A DNA stretch of 10,252 bases, taken from contig JAJRTK010000326.1 of assembly GCA_024278345.1 (NCBI GenBank), forward strand, positions 1-10,252. Direction: 5' to 3'. Positions 1-6,683 of the stretch are shown here, in pieces. The notes under the pieces are model-generated. The model was given only the letters and a program-made list of their open reading frames with translations. It made no database searches and was not told where the DNA came from. The stretch comes from a bacterium. GTDB taxonomy: Bacteria > CSSED10-310 > JAJRTK01. Within the stretch, counting starts at the first letter, position 1, and each line of letters begins with the position of its first letter. Made by a program: the position numbers and the translations under genes.

Positions 1-106
1 ACGTTTGCGTGACTCGAAGGGTCACGTTTGCGTGACTCGAAGGGTCACGTTTGCGTGACTCGAAGGGTCACGTTTGCGTGACTCGAAGGGTCACGCCTCG
101 CGTTAC
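1..106. repeat. 23-bp tandem repeat of small hairpins
   Basis: Four perfect 23-bp units lie head to tail at 1-23, 24-46, 47-69 and 70-92. A degenerate fifth copy (about 90-106) keeps the hairpin shape with one mismatch. The phase is best read as a GTCACG/CGTGAC stem around a TTTG loop, followed by the 7-base spacer TCGAAGG, so each unit is its own 6-bp hairpin. The array runs off the left edge of the window, so its true length is unknown. There are no unique spacers between units. One plus-strand frame stays open through the array, giving a repetitive peptide that looks like an artefact of a period not divisible by three. Function unknown. Confidence 0.9.
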
Positions 107-129
107 CCGGCGGTCGTCCGAAAATTGTA

Positions 130-230
130 GCATGCGGGTCTCCCGGCCCGCATGCATCGGGCTTCGCCCTGAACCCACCAGGGAGTTCACTCCCTGGACC
201 CACGTGGATGTACGCTTGCGCGTATTTTTT
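130..230 (+). repeat. Modular palindromic repeat, copy 1
   Basis: Consecutive palindromes: GCATGCGGG/CCCGCATGC (130-155, 9-bp stem, 8-base loop), a GGGC-TTC-GCCC hairpin (about 160-169), and CCAGGGAGT/ACTCCCTGG (178-197, 9-bp stem). The last two are followed by ACCC on the plus strand. The copy then runs through a GTACGCTTGCGCGTA stretch into a T-run (225-230). The same ending, a GTRCGC-GCGYG stretch then a T-run, follows the palindromes in the copies near 5083 and 6610. I read this as one member of an intergenic repeat family with at least four members in the window. Confidence 0.75.
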
Positions 231-245
231 AGTTCTCGGTCCCTT

Positions 246-280
246 CTTTCATCTTCTGTGGTGGTTCGATTCGTCTCCAT
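246..280 (-). repeat. ~35-bp motif, inverted copy of 6648-6683
   Basis: Read on the minus strand, this begins ATGGAGACGAATCGAACC (18 bases from 280). It matches the plus-strand segment starting at 6648 in 16 of these 18 bases, and about 31 of 35 over the whole motif with one 1-base indel. Both copies lie just beyond the T-run of a palindromic repeat, but in opposite orientations. Conceptual translation of both begins METNRT, but neither copy sits at the start of a credible gene. I treat it as repeat DNA. Confidence 0.7.
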
Positions 281-342
281 GAACATGACGTGGATGGCCA
301 CGCCCGCTAAGTGGAACCCCGACTTCCGTCATACCTTGACAC

Positions 343-368
343 GCCCCGCATTTTTTTTTCGACGGGGC
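343..368. other. Hairpin with a T9 loop upstream of the VanZ-like gene
   Basis: A GCCCCG (343-348) / CGGGGC (363-368) stem encloses a 14-base loop containing nine consecutive T (351-359). It lies in the leader of the VanZ-like gene. The T-run is inside the loop rather than after the stem, so this is not a normal intrinsic terminator. TTGACA at 336-341 resembles a -35 box, but no matching -10 is seen at 16-18 bp spacing. Role unknown. Confidence 0.5.
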
Positions 369-397
369 TCGGGCGACATCTGGACAGGGGGGCCATC

Positions 398-1687
398 ATG
401 TGGTTCTTTTGTGAGAGCTACCACAAACGAAACGAATCCCCGGAGAGAACTGGAATTGTGACGCTTCCCATGCCTCATCCGAAAAAAGAAAAGCACTTGG
501 CCTCGAATAGAGACGGCGAATCACATCAAATGACGACCCTCGCGGACCGGAGCGGCTCTGAAACCACTTCCCTGCCGGTCTTGGGGAGCTGGATTCTGGT
601 CATCCTTCTGTTTGCGCCCCTGGGCGGTATAATTCGGCCTGCCCTCAAGCGGCCCTGGATCTATTGGGTCTCGCTGACCGCTGCCGGGATTCTTGTTCTT
701 TGGGGTGTTTGGCGACTTCGGCGCACCTTCCTTGACGCCCTGAGATCAAGCCCGAGCCGCCTGCTGGTAGGTCTGGGGCTCCTGGGGGTATTCCTGGCTT
801 ACGAGCTTGGCTTCAACACCCGGTTCGCCGTGGAGCGGTTCCACTTCTTTTCCTTTGGACTCCTGGGATTTCTTTGGAGCCGCCGAATCGGAACGGAGTT
901 GGCCGGCCTTCTGATGGCGCTCTTGGGATGCACCGCCGTGGAACTGCTGGACGAAACGTTCCAGTTCTACCTGGCCTGTCGGACGGGAGACCTGGCGGAC
1001 ATTCTTCTCAACTTCAAGGCCGCGGCGGTCGGGATCCTCTTCTGGGGCATCATCCGACCCGGTTCGTGGAACCTATTTGGGACGGAAGCCCCATCCTGGC
1101 CGGTGAAGGGCGATTGGCGGCGGACGGAGGGGAAGGGGGAGAGAATGGGAAACCTCCTTTTCATGGCGGCTCTGGTCTCCGGCCTGGCCACCTGGTTCCT
1201 GTCAGTGCAGCAGTGGGGAGTCGTGATCCAGATGCCGGGCGGCACGTTCTTTTCTCGATTCTCCGTGGATGGGCTGGAGGAATCGAACCGAACCAAGAAC
1301 TATATTCTCACTCCGCCGCCCACGTCGAAGGATATCCTGGCCTGGGAAGATCACTACTACGCTGAAGGGTTGCGGAGCCTGAAAAATCGAAATGACTGGG
1401 TCACCGCCAAGCAGTTTCGCCATGCCCTTTTCCAGGATGCCCTCCTGGAGCGATGGTATTCGCCAATCCTCGATAGCCACAAGGGCCATTGGAGCAAAGA
1501 GATGCGCCGGAATATACAAAAGCTGACCCCAGCCGGACCCGAGGCTCCCACGGAATTCAGTTCTGGTCCCACAAGGGAACTCCACCAGCCGGTGAGTATC
1601 CTCCTGACCCTGCTTCTGGCCATGGGAGCGGCAGTCCTGAAATGGCCGAAACAATGGGACCCTTCGCCCATGGGAATGGGTGGCTGA
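398..1687 (+). CDS. VanZ-like family membrane protein with C-terminal extension
   Basis: From the chosen ATG the protein is 429 residues. Hydrophobic segments lie near residues 63-80, 87-104, 121-138, 146-160, 165-182 and 204-220, with further ones near 251-270 and 398-415. The VanZ-like signature is at about 149-212: H149 in a membrane helix, then E182/E186/Q189, R195, D198 and D201 (TGDLADILLN), followed by a small-residue helix. VanZ of enterococci is associated with teicoplanin resistance, but most VanZ-like proteins have no known substrate and none is inferred here. The ~130-residue soluble region at about 271-397, bounded by two hydrophobic segments, is extra compared with the short VanZ core. 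The start is uncertain: ATG 398 has a G-rich Shine-Dalgarno (AGGGGGG, 386-392); GTG 458, ATG 470 and ATG 530 are alternatives that keep every membrane segment. It converges with gspN, 73 bp away, and no clear intrinsic terminator is visible between them. Confidence 0.75.
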   Translation: MWFFCESYHKRNESPERTGIVTLPMPHPKKEKHLASNRDGESHQMTTLADRSGSETTSLPVLGSWILVILLFAPLGGIIRPALKRPWIYWVSLTAAGILVLWGVWRLRRTFLDALRSSPSRLLVGLGLLGVFLAYELGFNTRFAVERFHFFSFGLLGFLWSRRIGTELAGLLMALLGCTAVELLDETFQFYLACRTGDLADILLNFKAAAVGILFWGIIRPGSWNLFGTEAPSWPVKGDWRRTEGKGERMGNLLFMAALVSGLATWFLSVQQWGVVIQMPGGTFFSRFSVDGLEESNRTKNYILTPPPTSKDILAWEDHYYAEGLRSLKNRNDWVTAKQFRHALFQDALLERWYSPILDSHKGHWSKEMRRNIQKLTPAGPEAPTEFSSGPTRELHQPVSILLTLLLAMGAAVLKWPKQWDPSPMGMGG

Positions 1688-1760
1688 CGGAATGACCTTC
1701 CATGGTCTCCACCCAATCCGGGAGAATGACGATTCGCATGGGGCGGTTTTTCCCGGCGGT

Positions 1761-2678
1761 TCAGCCCCTTTTCGGGACGAGGCGTGGGCGCTCCAGAGTT
1801 CCTCCCAAGCTCATTTCGATCCAGCCTGTCCCGCCGCGCCGATATCCCATGAGATCGAGGATCTCTTCGTAGGTCACTTTCGCCTGCCCTGCAAGCTTGA
1901 GCCTGATCTCGAGATCAAGACGGCTCATGGAAAGCCTTTGAGACAATACCACTTGTCCACTCGCCTGTAATTCTACGTCGGACCCCGAAACCCGGCCTCG
2001 CTCCAAAAGAAGAATTCCGCTCCCCTTCTCCAGGCGGCCCCGCAGCTCCACCGCTCCCATGCCGAGCCGGTCGAGGCGAAGCCCGCCCAAAGAGATCCCT
2101 TCCAAGACGACTCCCCTGGCCGAAACTTCGAAGGCCCCCTGCCACGTCTCCACCGCCCTGCTCCCAAGCTCCCAGCGGCCCGAGCCTTGCAACTGCCCCA
2201 AGATCCGTCCTCCCGGGAGGCCCGCGGCCGCGGCGAGCTCCATCAGATTCAGCCGGGATGCCTCCAGGCTCAGCCCGCCCAACCGAGGTTCCCGGAGCCC
2301 GCTGAACGACGCTCGGATCTCCACCCGCCCGCCGCTCACCGGCAAGAATATGGCATCCGCCACCGGCGTTCCCCAAAGCAGGCCCCACCAGGAAGGCCCC
2401 GCATCGATTTGGGAAAATTGGAGCCTCTCTTTCTGCCAAGGAGCCTTCAAGCTCACGCCGCGAGCCCAAAGAGAACCCAACCAGCCAACTCCCGCGGCCC
2501 CAACATCAAGGCTCCAGCCAGGCCGTTTTTCCAGGTTTACCTCCGCCATCTGAACCATCTCTTTCGCCGGCAGCCGCCATAGTGACAGGAGTCCAGTGGC
2601 AACAAAAAGATACAAGGAACCAGCAAGAAACCAGAAAAACTTCCGAGACCGGACTCCGGCTTCCGATTCACTTTTCAT
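1761..2678 (-). CDS. gspN: Type II secretion system protein GspN
   Basis: A 305-residue protein with one N-terminal membrane segment (about residues 15-34) after a short basic, polar head. It then has a long periplasmic region rich in Gly and alternating hydrophobic residues, typical of beta-rich AsmA-like/GspN proteins. No catalytic motifs are seen. The assignment rests on this architecture and on its place as the last gene after gspK-L-M. GspN is an accessory inner-membrane T2SS component found in only some lineages; its exact role is unsettled. ATG 2678 was chosen because AAAGGGGA ends 4 bases upstream and the membrane anchor follows directly. An in-frame TTG at 2762 would add 28 residues with no anchor character. 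It lies 109 bp after gspM, which breaks the tight coupling of the L-M pair. GspC-like or other AsmA-like proteins are the alternatives. Confidence 0.72.
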   Translation of the reverse strand: MKSESEAGVRSRKFFWFLAGSLYLFVATGLLSLWRLPAKEMVQMAEVNLEKRPGWSLDVGAAGVGWLGSLWARGVSLKAPWQKERLQFSQIDAGPSWWGLLWGTPVADAIFLPVSGGRVEIRASFSGLREPRLGGLSLEASRLNLMELAAAAGLPGGRILGQLQGSGRWELGSRAVETWQGAFEVSARGVVLEGISLGGLRLDRLGMGAVELRGRLEKGSGILLLERGRVSGSDVELQASGQVVLSQRLSMSRLDLEIRLKLAGQAKVTYEEILDLMGYRRGGTGWIEMSLGGTLERPRLVPKRG

Positions 2679-2787
2679 GGTGTCCCCTTTCCAGGCCGGC
2701 TCCACACCCATCGGTGAGGCCTGTAGACCCTTCATGCGAAGGCGCCGCCGGGTTTTCACCAACGAGCAACCCCGGCGCAGCGCCAGC
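2679..2787 (-). other. gspM-gspN spacer, partly open in the gspN frame
   Basis: This 109-bp spacer separates the gspM stop from the preferred gspN start. It is open in the gspN frame from TTG 2762, with in-frame ATGs at residues 10 and 18 of that extension. Only ATG 2678 has a good ribosome-binding site (AAAGGGGA, about 2683-2690). No palindromic repeat module, terminator or promoter is recognisable. Confidence 0.4.
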
Positions 2788-3318
2788 TCACCGCGCCTCC
2801 GCGGCTCTGTATGATGCCAAAACTAACGAAAGATCTAGGAGCTGCCGGTCTTCATAGCGCCGCTCGAGACTGAGGCGCTTGATGGAAACGACCACATCAC
2901 CAATGCTGAAGCGCCGCAATAACTCTAGTGCTTGGTGGAGGGCGACTCTGGAGAATTTTACTTCCACACTGGTCTCCAAGATCCCCCCAAGATCCGTCGT
3001 ACCCTGCGGCCGCAGAGTATCGAGCTGCCCCTGCATCTGGGACTGGGCGATGATTCTGTCAAGAAGCGCTAAAAAGGGCTCGCCACCTTCCCGTCCAAGC
3101 CTGAGCTGAAATGCACGATGCTTCGCCGCAAGCTCGCGATACCGACCGACAAGCTCCACCAGCAACGCCTTGTCCCGCTCCCGCGCCGCAATCTGGCGCT
3201 CCAACTTTGCCATGGGCTCCAATACGAGGCCTTCCACGGCCCAAGCCACTCCCATGGTGGCCAAAAAAAGAGCCCCCACCGCCAGGAAGACCAGTTCCCG
3301 TTTCTGGAGCCTTCTCAT
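2788..3318 (-). CDS. gspM: Type II secretion system protein GspM
   Basis: A 176-residue bitopic inner-membrane protein. It has a short basic cytoplasmic head (MRRLQKRE), one membrane helix (about 9-29), a Lys/Arg/Glu-rich probable coiled coil (about 36-75) and a small periplasmic domain of beta/alpha character (about 83-170). This is the layout of GspM, which pairs with GspL in the T2SS assembly platform and helps position the pseudopilus machinery. Sequence conservation in GspM is low, so the call leans on architecture and gene order. The ATG overlaps the gspL stop as ATGA, and a strong Shine-Dalgarno (GGGGAGG, 3325-3331) lies 6 bases upstream, inside gspL. This indicates translational coupling and roughly matched production of the L and M partners. 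PilO-like proteins share this fold; the neighbours favour GspM. Confidence 0.82.
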   Translation of the reverse strand: MRRLQKRELVFLAVGALFLATMGVAWAVEGLVLEPMAKLERQIAARERDKALLVELVGRYRELAAKHRAFQLRLGREGGEPFLALLDRIIAQSQMQGQLDTLRPQGTTDLGGILETSVEVKFSRVALHQALELLRRFSIGDVVVSIKRLSLERRYEDRQLLDLSLVLASYRAAEAR

Positions 3319-4811
3319 GGAGAACCTCCCCGAGGCACCATCAGCTCCAAGCCAAGTTCGAACGCCACTCTGTCCGAACCGACGACGCGGCGCGTCGCCC
3401 CAGAGACGATCTTCTCCACCTGTGGAAGCGTGCCCAAAGCCGTCTGCAGCCTGGACAAGGCACCCAAGCTGTCGATCTCCCCCTCAATGCGCAATGCATC
3501 GCCACTCTGGGTGTAGGAAACGAGCTCCACCTGGAGTTCCGAAGGAACCGCACGGCTCACAGCCGTCAGCACCGCCAGCGGATGGAGAGGATCACTCGCC
3601 GGATCGCGGACCAGCGCGAGCCGGTCCTCCAATTCGGTCACCGCCATCTGGAGCTGGTGCGGAGCATTGACGATCCGGCGAACACCGGGCAACGCGGAGC
3701 GAAACAGGGTCTCCACCTCTCGTTCCAAGCCGGCAAGCCGCTCTTCGCGCAAGCTCGTCCTCCACCACAAATCCCCGATCCCCAAAAGCAACAGAACCAC
3801 CGCCAACAACGCTGCAAGCCTCCGGCGGGCCGGGGTCCAAATCTCGAATCCATCCGGCTCCGACGACAGGAGACCCAACGCGTGAGGGGCGCCCCGATCC
3901 CCGCCGCGCAGTGCGGTGCCCCATGCTGCCGTATAGAGGGGGTCCAGTCCATCTCTTACTACTCGATGAACTTCCTTGGCACCAGAGCGCTCCTTCACCA
4001 AGAGCATCAACCCCGAAACCATCGCGCCGCCGCCACAAAAGTGCAACTCGATCGGCTCGCCATCTGGCGCCACGCCCTCCAAGAAGAGCCAGAGCCATGT
4101 CCAATGGGCCAGGAATTGTTCCGTCGCCTCTGGCCATTGGGCAAGTCCGTCTTCTTCAAGACGAAGCCGAACCGCCGACTCCAGCTGCCCAAGCCGTTTC
4201 GACAGCCCCGACACAAGGTGGCCAAGTCCCCCCGGAACCACCGCCAGGCGGCAAAGCTCGCCTTCATAAAAAACCGCGCAACCGATGCTCCGGTGCCCGA
4301 TGTCGATCAAGACTTCGGTTCCATCCGCCGCTTCGTCGTGCAGCCCCGCGGAAAACGCCCGAGCAGCCCCCAAGATACTCGGTTCCAAAACCACAGGCCC
4401 CAGCCCCGCTTCCTCCACGGCAATCCGAAACGTCTCGAACCTTTCGGGGTCGAGCCCCACGCCAACGCAGCCTCCAGAGTGGAGCAAAGCATCAGTCTCC
4501 AGGCCTTCCACGGACCTCGGGAGACAAGGTTCCATCTCAAAGGGAAGAACGGCCCGAAGTTTCCGAAGATCGCGAAACGGAAGATCGAGCCGCTGAAAAA
4601 AGATCGAGTCCCCGGGAACCGCCCCCACCACGATATCAGGCGGCTCCACCAAGACCGTGCGCAACTCCGCCAATTGCTGGGAAAGCTCGCCATCCGCAGC
4701 CATCGCGCCCTGACCAACCAAAGCCGGACGAAGCCCGCCCCGGCGGAGGACCCACTTGAGGGAACTCCTCCCGAAATCAAGCCCAAGCACCGTCCGCTTC
4801 CATCCCAACAT
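3315..4811 (-). CDS. gspL: Type II secretion system protein GspL (actin-like/PilM + periplasmic domain)
   Basis: A 498-residue protein. The N-terminal cytoplasmic part (about 1-305) is an actin-like GspL/PilM fold. It has LGLDFGRSS (9-17) as the first phosphate-loop-like strand, the family region PGDSIFFQRLDLPF (66-79) followed by LPFEMEPCLP, LIDIGHRSIG (168-177), and CGGGAMVSG (259-267). One membrane helix (about 331-349) leads to a periplasmic coiled region and a ferredoxin-like domain (about 405-495). GspL links the cytoplasmic ATPase GspE to the inner-membrane platform and binds GspM. Length and layout look complete. ATG 4811 was chosen over ATG 4832 because MLGWKR before LGLDFG matches the usual start of the family, and GGGGAG (4820-4825) is 8 bases upstream. 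The start overlaps the stop of an upstream mini-ORF (TGATG). A 518-bp repeat-bearing gap separates it from gspK, unusual within a T2SS operon. Confidence 0.88.
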   Translation of the reverse strand: MLGWKRTVLGLDFGRSSLKWVLRRGGLRPALVGQGAMAADGELSQQLAELRTVLVEPPDIVVGAVPGDSIFFQRLDLPFRDLRKLRAVLPFEMEPCLPRSVEGLETDALLHSGGCVGVGLDPERFETFRIAVEEAGLGPVVLEPSILGAARAFSAGLHDEAADGTEVLIDIGHRSIGCAVFYEGELCRLAVVPGGLGHLVSGLSKRLGQLESAVRLRLEEDGLAQWPEATEQFLAHWTWLWLFLEGVAPDGEPIELHFCGGGAMVSGLMLLVKERSGAKEVHRVVRDGLDPLYTAAWGTALRGGDRGAPHALGLLSSEPDGFEIWTPARRRLAALLAVVLLLLGIGDLWWRTSLREERLAGLEREVETLFRSALPGVRRIVNAPHQLQMAVTELEDRLALVRDPASDPLHPLAVLTAVSRAVPSELQVELVSYTQSGDALRIEGEIDSLGALSRLQTALGTLPQVEKIVSGATRRVVGSDRVAFELGLELMVPRGGSP

Positions 4812-4852
4812 CACAGCAACTCCCCGCCCCATGGATTCTGGGCCTCGGTCAT
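4811..4852 (-). CDS. Possible leader mini-ORF MTEAQNPWGGELL overlapping the gspL start
   Basis: A 13-codon ORF starts ATGACCGAGGCC at 4852. It ends in a TGA that overlaps the gspL ATG as TGATG, an arrangement typical of translational coupling. Its first 12 bases are also the edge of the palindromic repeat and recur exactly at 10114-10125, upstream of the RND gene. A weak GGGTGG about 9 bases upstream could serve as a ribosome-binding site. An ORF this short can arise by chance, so translation is unproven. The exact recurrence of the start and the tight junction are why it is listed. Confidence 0.3.
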   Translation of the reverse strand: MTEAQNPWGGELL

Positions 4853-5100
4853 CGTTTCAGCCACCCAGTGAATTTCGGACCCAGCCCCAGGGCTTCCAGC
4901 CCTGGAACCCGGCCGAGGCGGCCTCCATACCTCCGCCAGGAGCACTGGTTATGACCTGCGGTCATTATCTCCGCTTCGCTCACGTTACGCTCCGGTTCAG
5001 GACCTCGCCAGGGAGCACGCTCATTTCCCGTTGCAACTTGCGGGCAACGGGATCCCTACCCACATTTTTGTGCGCCGCGTGCTTTTTTTTTGGGGGTGGC
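4841..5100 (+). repeat. Modular palindromic repeat, copy 2 (gspK-gspL gap)
   Basis: This contains CCAGGGCTTCCAGCCCTGG (4887-4905, 8-bp stem, 3-base loop) followed by AACCC. That palindrome lies in a 30-base stretch (4884-4913) identical to 10157-10186. The surrounding ~100 bases (4841 to about 4945) also align with 10114-10222. Further modules are ATGACC-TGC-GGTCAT (4951-4965) and CCCGTTGC/GCAACGGG (5027-5051, 8-bp stem). It ends in CACATTTTTGTGCGCCGCGTG and T9 (5083-5091); that stretch plus the preceding stem aligns with the copy at 6553-6620. Confidence 0.8.
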
Positions 5101-5329
5101 CGGGTCCGAGCGACAGCGAGAGCTGCCGAAGGCACCACCGATGACCACCTCCAAATTCTGCCTGCACCCGCAAAAGGCCCCTGAGATTCGATTGCCGAAA
5201 CGCCTTCAGGGCGCAATTCCCAAAAAGCGCTTTTTCTTCTTATGGCTGGGGTCCGTTCCCCACGGGACCCACGCCTGCGCAGCGAAATCCCTCCATCCGG
5301 CCACTGCCTTCCGCCGGGCATGGACGCTG
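5101..5329. other. Non-coding remainder of the gspK-gspL gap, with A5GCGCT5 palindrome
   Basis: No convincing gene is seen on either strand in these 229 bases just downstream of gspK. The one clear structure is the perfect 14-bp palindrome AAAAAGCGCTTTTT at 5222-5235. Its stem is too AT-rich and too short to call it a terminator with confidence, though it lies about 95 bp after the gspK stop. A GGGTCCG-TTCCCCA-CGGGACCC hairpin (about 5250-5271) is also present. I see no promoter I would defend for gspL. Confidence 0.45.
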
Positions 5330-6241
5330 TTACCGGGCACTCCACGAGAGCAGGCTCGTCTCTCCCCCACTCCTTTCCACTTCGGCGATCACCAGCATTT
5401 CCGAGCCCGCTACCCGTGCCCGACTCTCAATCCGAAACCTCTTGCTAGCCACTTTCACCCTATCGAAAATTTCGTTGTAAATCTCCTGGGTCACTCCCGG
5501 CACTTCCTTGAGTTCCACAATCCGGTTGAAGGGCCGACTCCGGCGACGCACCGCCACTGCCCTGGCCACCTGCAAATCCAGATCTTCCGCCAAGCTGGCC
5601 AAAACTTCCACCGAAGCCGTATTCACGTTCACTTCCCCTGCGGGCCTTGGCGACAAATACTCATCCCAGGCCGGGCCCTCCGCTCCGCCGCCAGGCCGGG
5701 CATGGCGGACAAGGTAAAGCTCGGGGCCAACGTCTAGGGGCCCGTTTTTGCAGCGGTAGCCCCGAGCCAGATAATAGGCATCCTCCGCTCCACCGGCCCG
5801 AGGAAAGCTATCCTCATCCAACCAATCCAGCAGCGCTGCCGCAAACACCTCATTCCCGCTCACCAACCGTGCCAGCCGGCGAAGCTCCTGTTCCCGGCGG
5901 GCGGTCTCTTCCGACGTCAGATCAAACAGTCCACCCAGCCCCAGTTTCCCGTCCCCATCCGCGATCTGGACCGACCAGGAGATCCCCTCCCACTGAAGTT
6001 CCAAAGGAAGCGCCCAGCTTTCCCCAAGATCATCCCGCGACGGGGAATCTTCCGCCAACAAGCGCCGCGCCAACGCCACGCCCGATGATGCCGCAAACCG
6101 GGCTTGCGCCAGCTCCGCCTCCCGCTTAGCAACCCGCAGTTCCACCAGGCTCCGATAGTGAAACTCGATGGCCACCATGCTCAGTACCGCAATGGCCACG
6201 ATGACCGTCAAGAGGGCAAAACCTGATTGCAGGAGGGGCAA
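5330..6241 (-). CDS. gspK: Type II secretion system minor pseudopilin GspK
   Basis: A 303-residue protein from the chosen TTG. QSG^FALLTVIVAIAVLS gives a prepilin-peptidase-type site (G7/F8) and a hydrophobic helix to about residue 27. The fifth mature residue is Thr, not Glu; lack of Glu5 is characteristic of GspK. Hallmarks include ALLDWLDEDSFP then GAEDAYY (136-157), VNVNTA (204-209) and a helix-hairpin-helix-like RPFNRIVELKEVPGV (236-250). GspK sits at the tip of the pseudopilus with GspI and GspJ. The start is the weak point: no ATG lies near the prepilin site. TTG 6241 follows AGGGAAG and gives a short leader (MPLLQSG), but one without a basic residue. GTG 6433 or farther in-frame starts would give an abnormally long leader that enters repeat DNA. 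It is followed by a 518-bp gap before gspL rather than the usual overlap. Confidence 0.83.
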   Translation of the reverse strand: MPLLQSGFALLTVIVAIAVLSMVAIEFHYRSLVELRVAKREAELAQARFAASSGVALARRLLAEDSPSRDDLGESWALPLELQWEGISWSVQIADGDGKLGLGGLFDLTSEETARREQELRRLARLVSGNEVFAAALLDWLDEDSFPRAGGAEDAYYLARGYRCKNGPLDVGPELYLVRHARPGGGAEGPAWDEYLSPRPAGEVNVNTASVEVLASLAEDLDLQVARAVAVRRRSRPFNRIVELKEVPGVTQEIYNEIFDRVKVASKRFRIESRARVAGSEMLVIAEVERSGGETSLLSWSAR

Positions 6242-6439
6242 GGCGGGCTTCCCTTCGGGCCAGGCCCCGGCCAGCCCCTGGCCCGACGGGAAGAATCCAG
6301 GGACGATGCCAGGATCCTCGCTCTGGAAAGCCCGCGGAAATGCCGGCCCAGAACAGCGGCCAGACCCATCGTTTTCCGCAAGCCGCAGTTCCTGGATCTC
6401 CCTGATCCCCCCTTGCCCCTCTTGGGCATCCACGCAAAG
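6242..6439. other. Open but unassigned region before the gspK prepilin site
   Basis: About 200 bp with no stop in the gspK frame, and also open in a second minus-strand frame. The latter ends at 6208, inside gspK. Neither translation resembles a pseudopilin, and gspJ is not here. The second frame gives a Gly/Arg/Ser/Pro-rich product, as expected from GC-rich non-coding DNA. The stretch could be the true 5' part of gspK, a leader, or repeat-derived sequence. Confidence 0.35.
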
Positions 6440-6620
6440 CGGGACAGGTCGCCGGGCGCTTGCGCCTCGCTTTGCTCGGCGATCATCCGGGGACTCCGTC
6501 CCCCGTCCCCTGGCAGGGCTTTGCCCTGCACCCACCAGGGAGCGCGCCGCGGACCCGTTGCAATTGGAAGGCAACGAGTTCCCCACCCACGTTTTTGTAC
6601 GCGGCGCGTCTTTTTTGGGT
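6440..6620 (+). repeat. Modular palindromic repeat, copy 3 (RND-gspK gap)
   Basis: Modules in order: GGGGAC-TCC-GTCCCC (6489-6503), GCAGGGC-TTT-GCCCTGC (6513-6529) followed by ACCCA, a CCAGGGAGCG segment, and CGTTGC/GCAACG (6556-6576). It ends in CGTTTTTGTACGCGGCGCG and a T6 run (6611-6616). The last 65 bases align well with 5025-5094. Palindromes and ACCC spacers are on the plus strand, as in the other copies, although the flanking genes are on the minus strand. Confidence 0.75.
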
Positions 6621-6647
6621 TTTGTTGTGTGTCCCGGCTTAACACTC

Positions 6648-6683
6648 ATGGAAACCAATCGAACCAACCCAGAAGCATGAAAG
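6648..6683 (+). repeat. ~36-bp motif, inverted partner of 246-280
   Basis: Starts ATGGAAACCAATCGAACC and ends CAGAAGCATGAAAG. It matches the minus-strand motif at 280-246 with about 31 of 35 positions identical and one extra C. In frame it reads METNRTNPEA and then stops, so it could be a 10-residue ORF, but I see no ribosome-binding site and regard it as a repeat. Confidence 0.7.

Noticed and set aside
1-106. CRISPR array
   Set aside because: The 23-bp units are directly contiguous, with no unique spacers and no cas genes in the window.
336-364. Sigma-70-type promoter (TTGACA at 336-341) for the VanZ-like gene
   Set aside because: No plausible -10 hexamer at the right spacing; the expected region is T9 followed by CGACG.
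51-461. A 136-residue plus-strand ORF through the left repeats, ending on the GTG 458 candidate start
   Set aside because: Its first part translates the tandem repeat and palindromes, and the product is Arg/Ser/Thr-rich with no domain. Its stop overlapping GTG 458 is noted but unsupported by other evidence.
1688-1760. Bidirectional terminator between the convergent VanZ-like gene and gspN
   Set aside because: CCGGGA/TCCCGG can pair around a loop of more than 30 bases, but the stem is short and there is no compact hairpin with a T-tail.
3111-4871. A 586-residue plus-strand ORF opposite gspL
   Set aside because: It is antisense to a clearly conserved GspL, with Pro/Arg/Ser/His-rich composition typical of the complement of a GC-rich gene.
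6208-6645. A minus-strand ORF (MIAEQSEAQ...) overlapping the start of gspK as a possible gspJ or coupled leader
   Set aside because: No pseudopilin signature, Gly/Arg/Pro-rich composition, and its upstream half is made of palindromic repeat. More likely chance openness.
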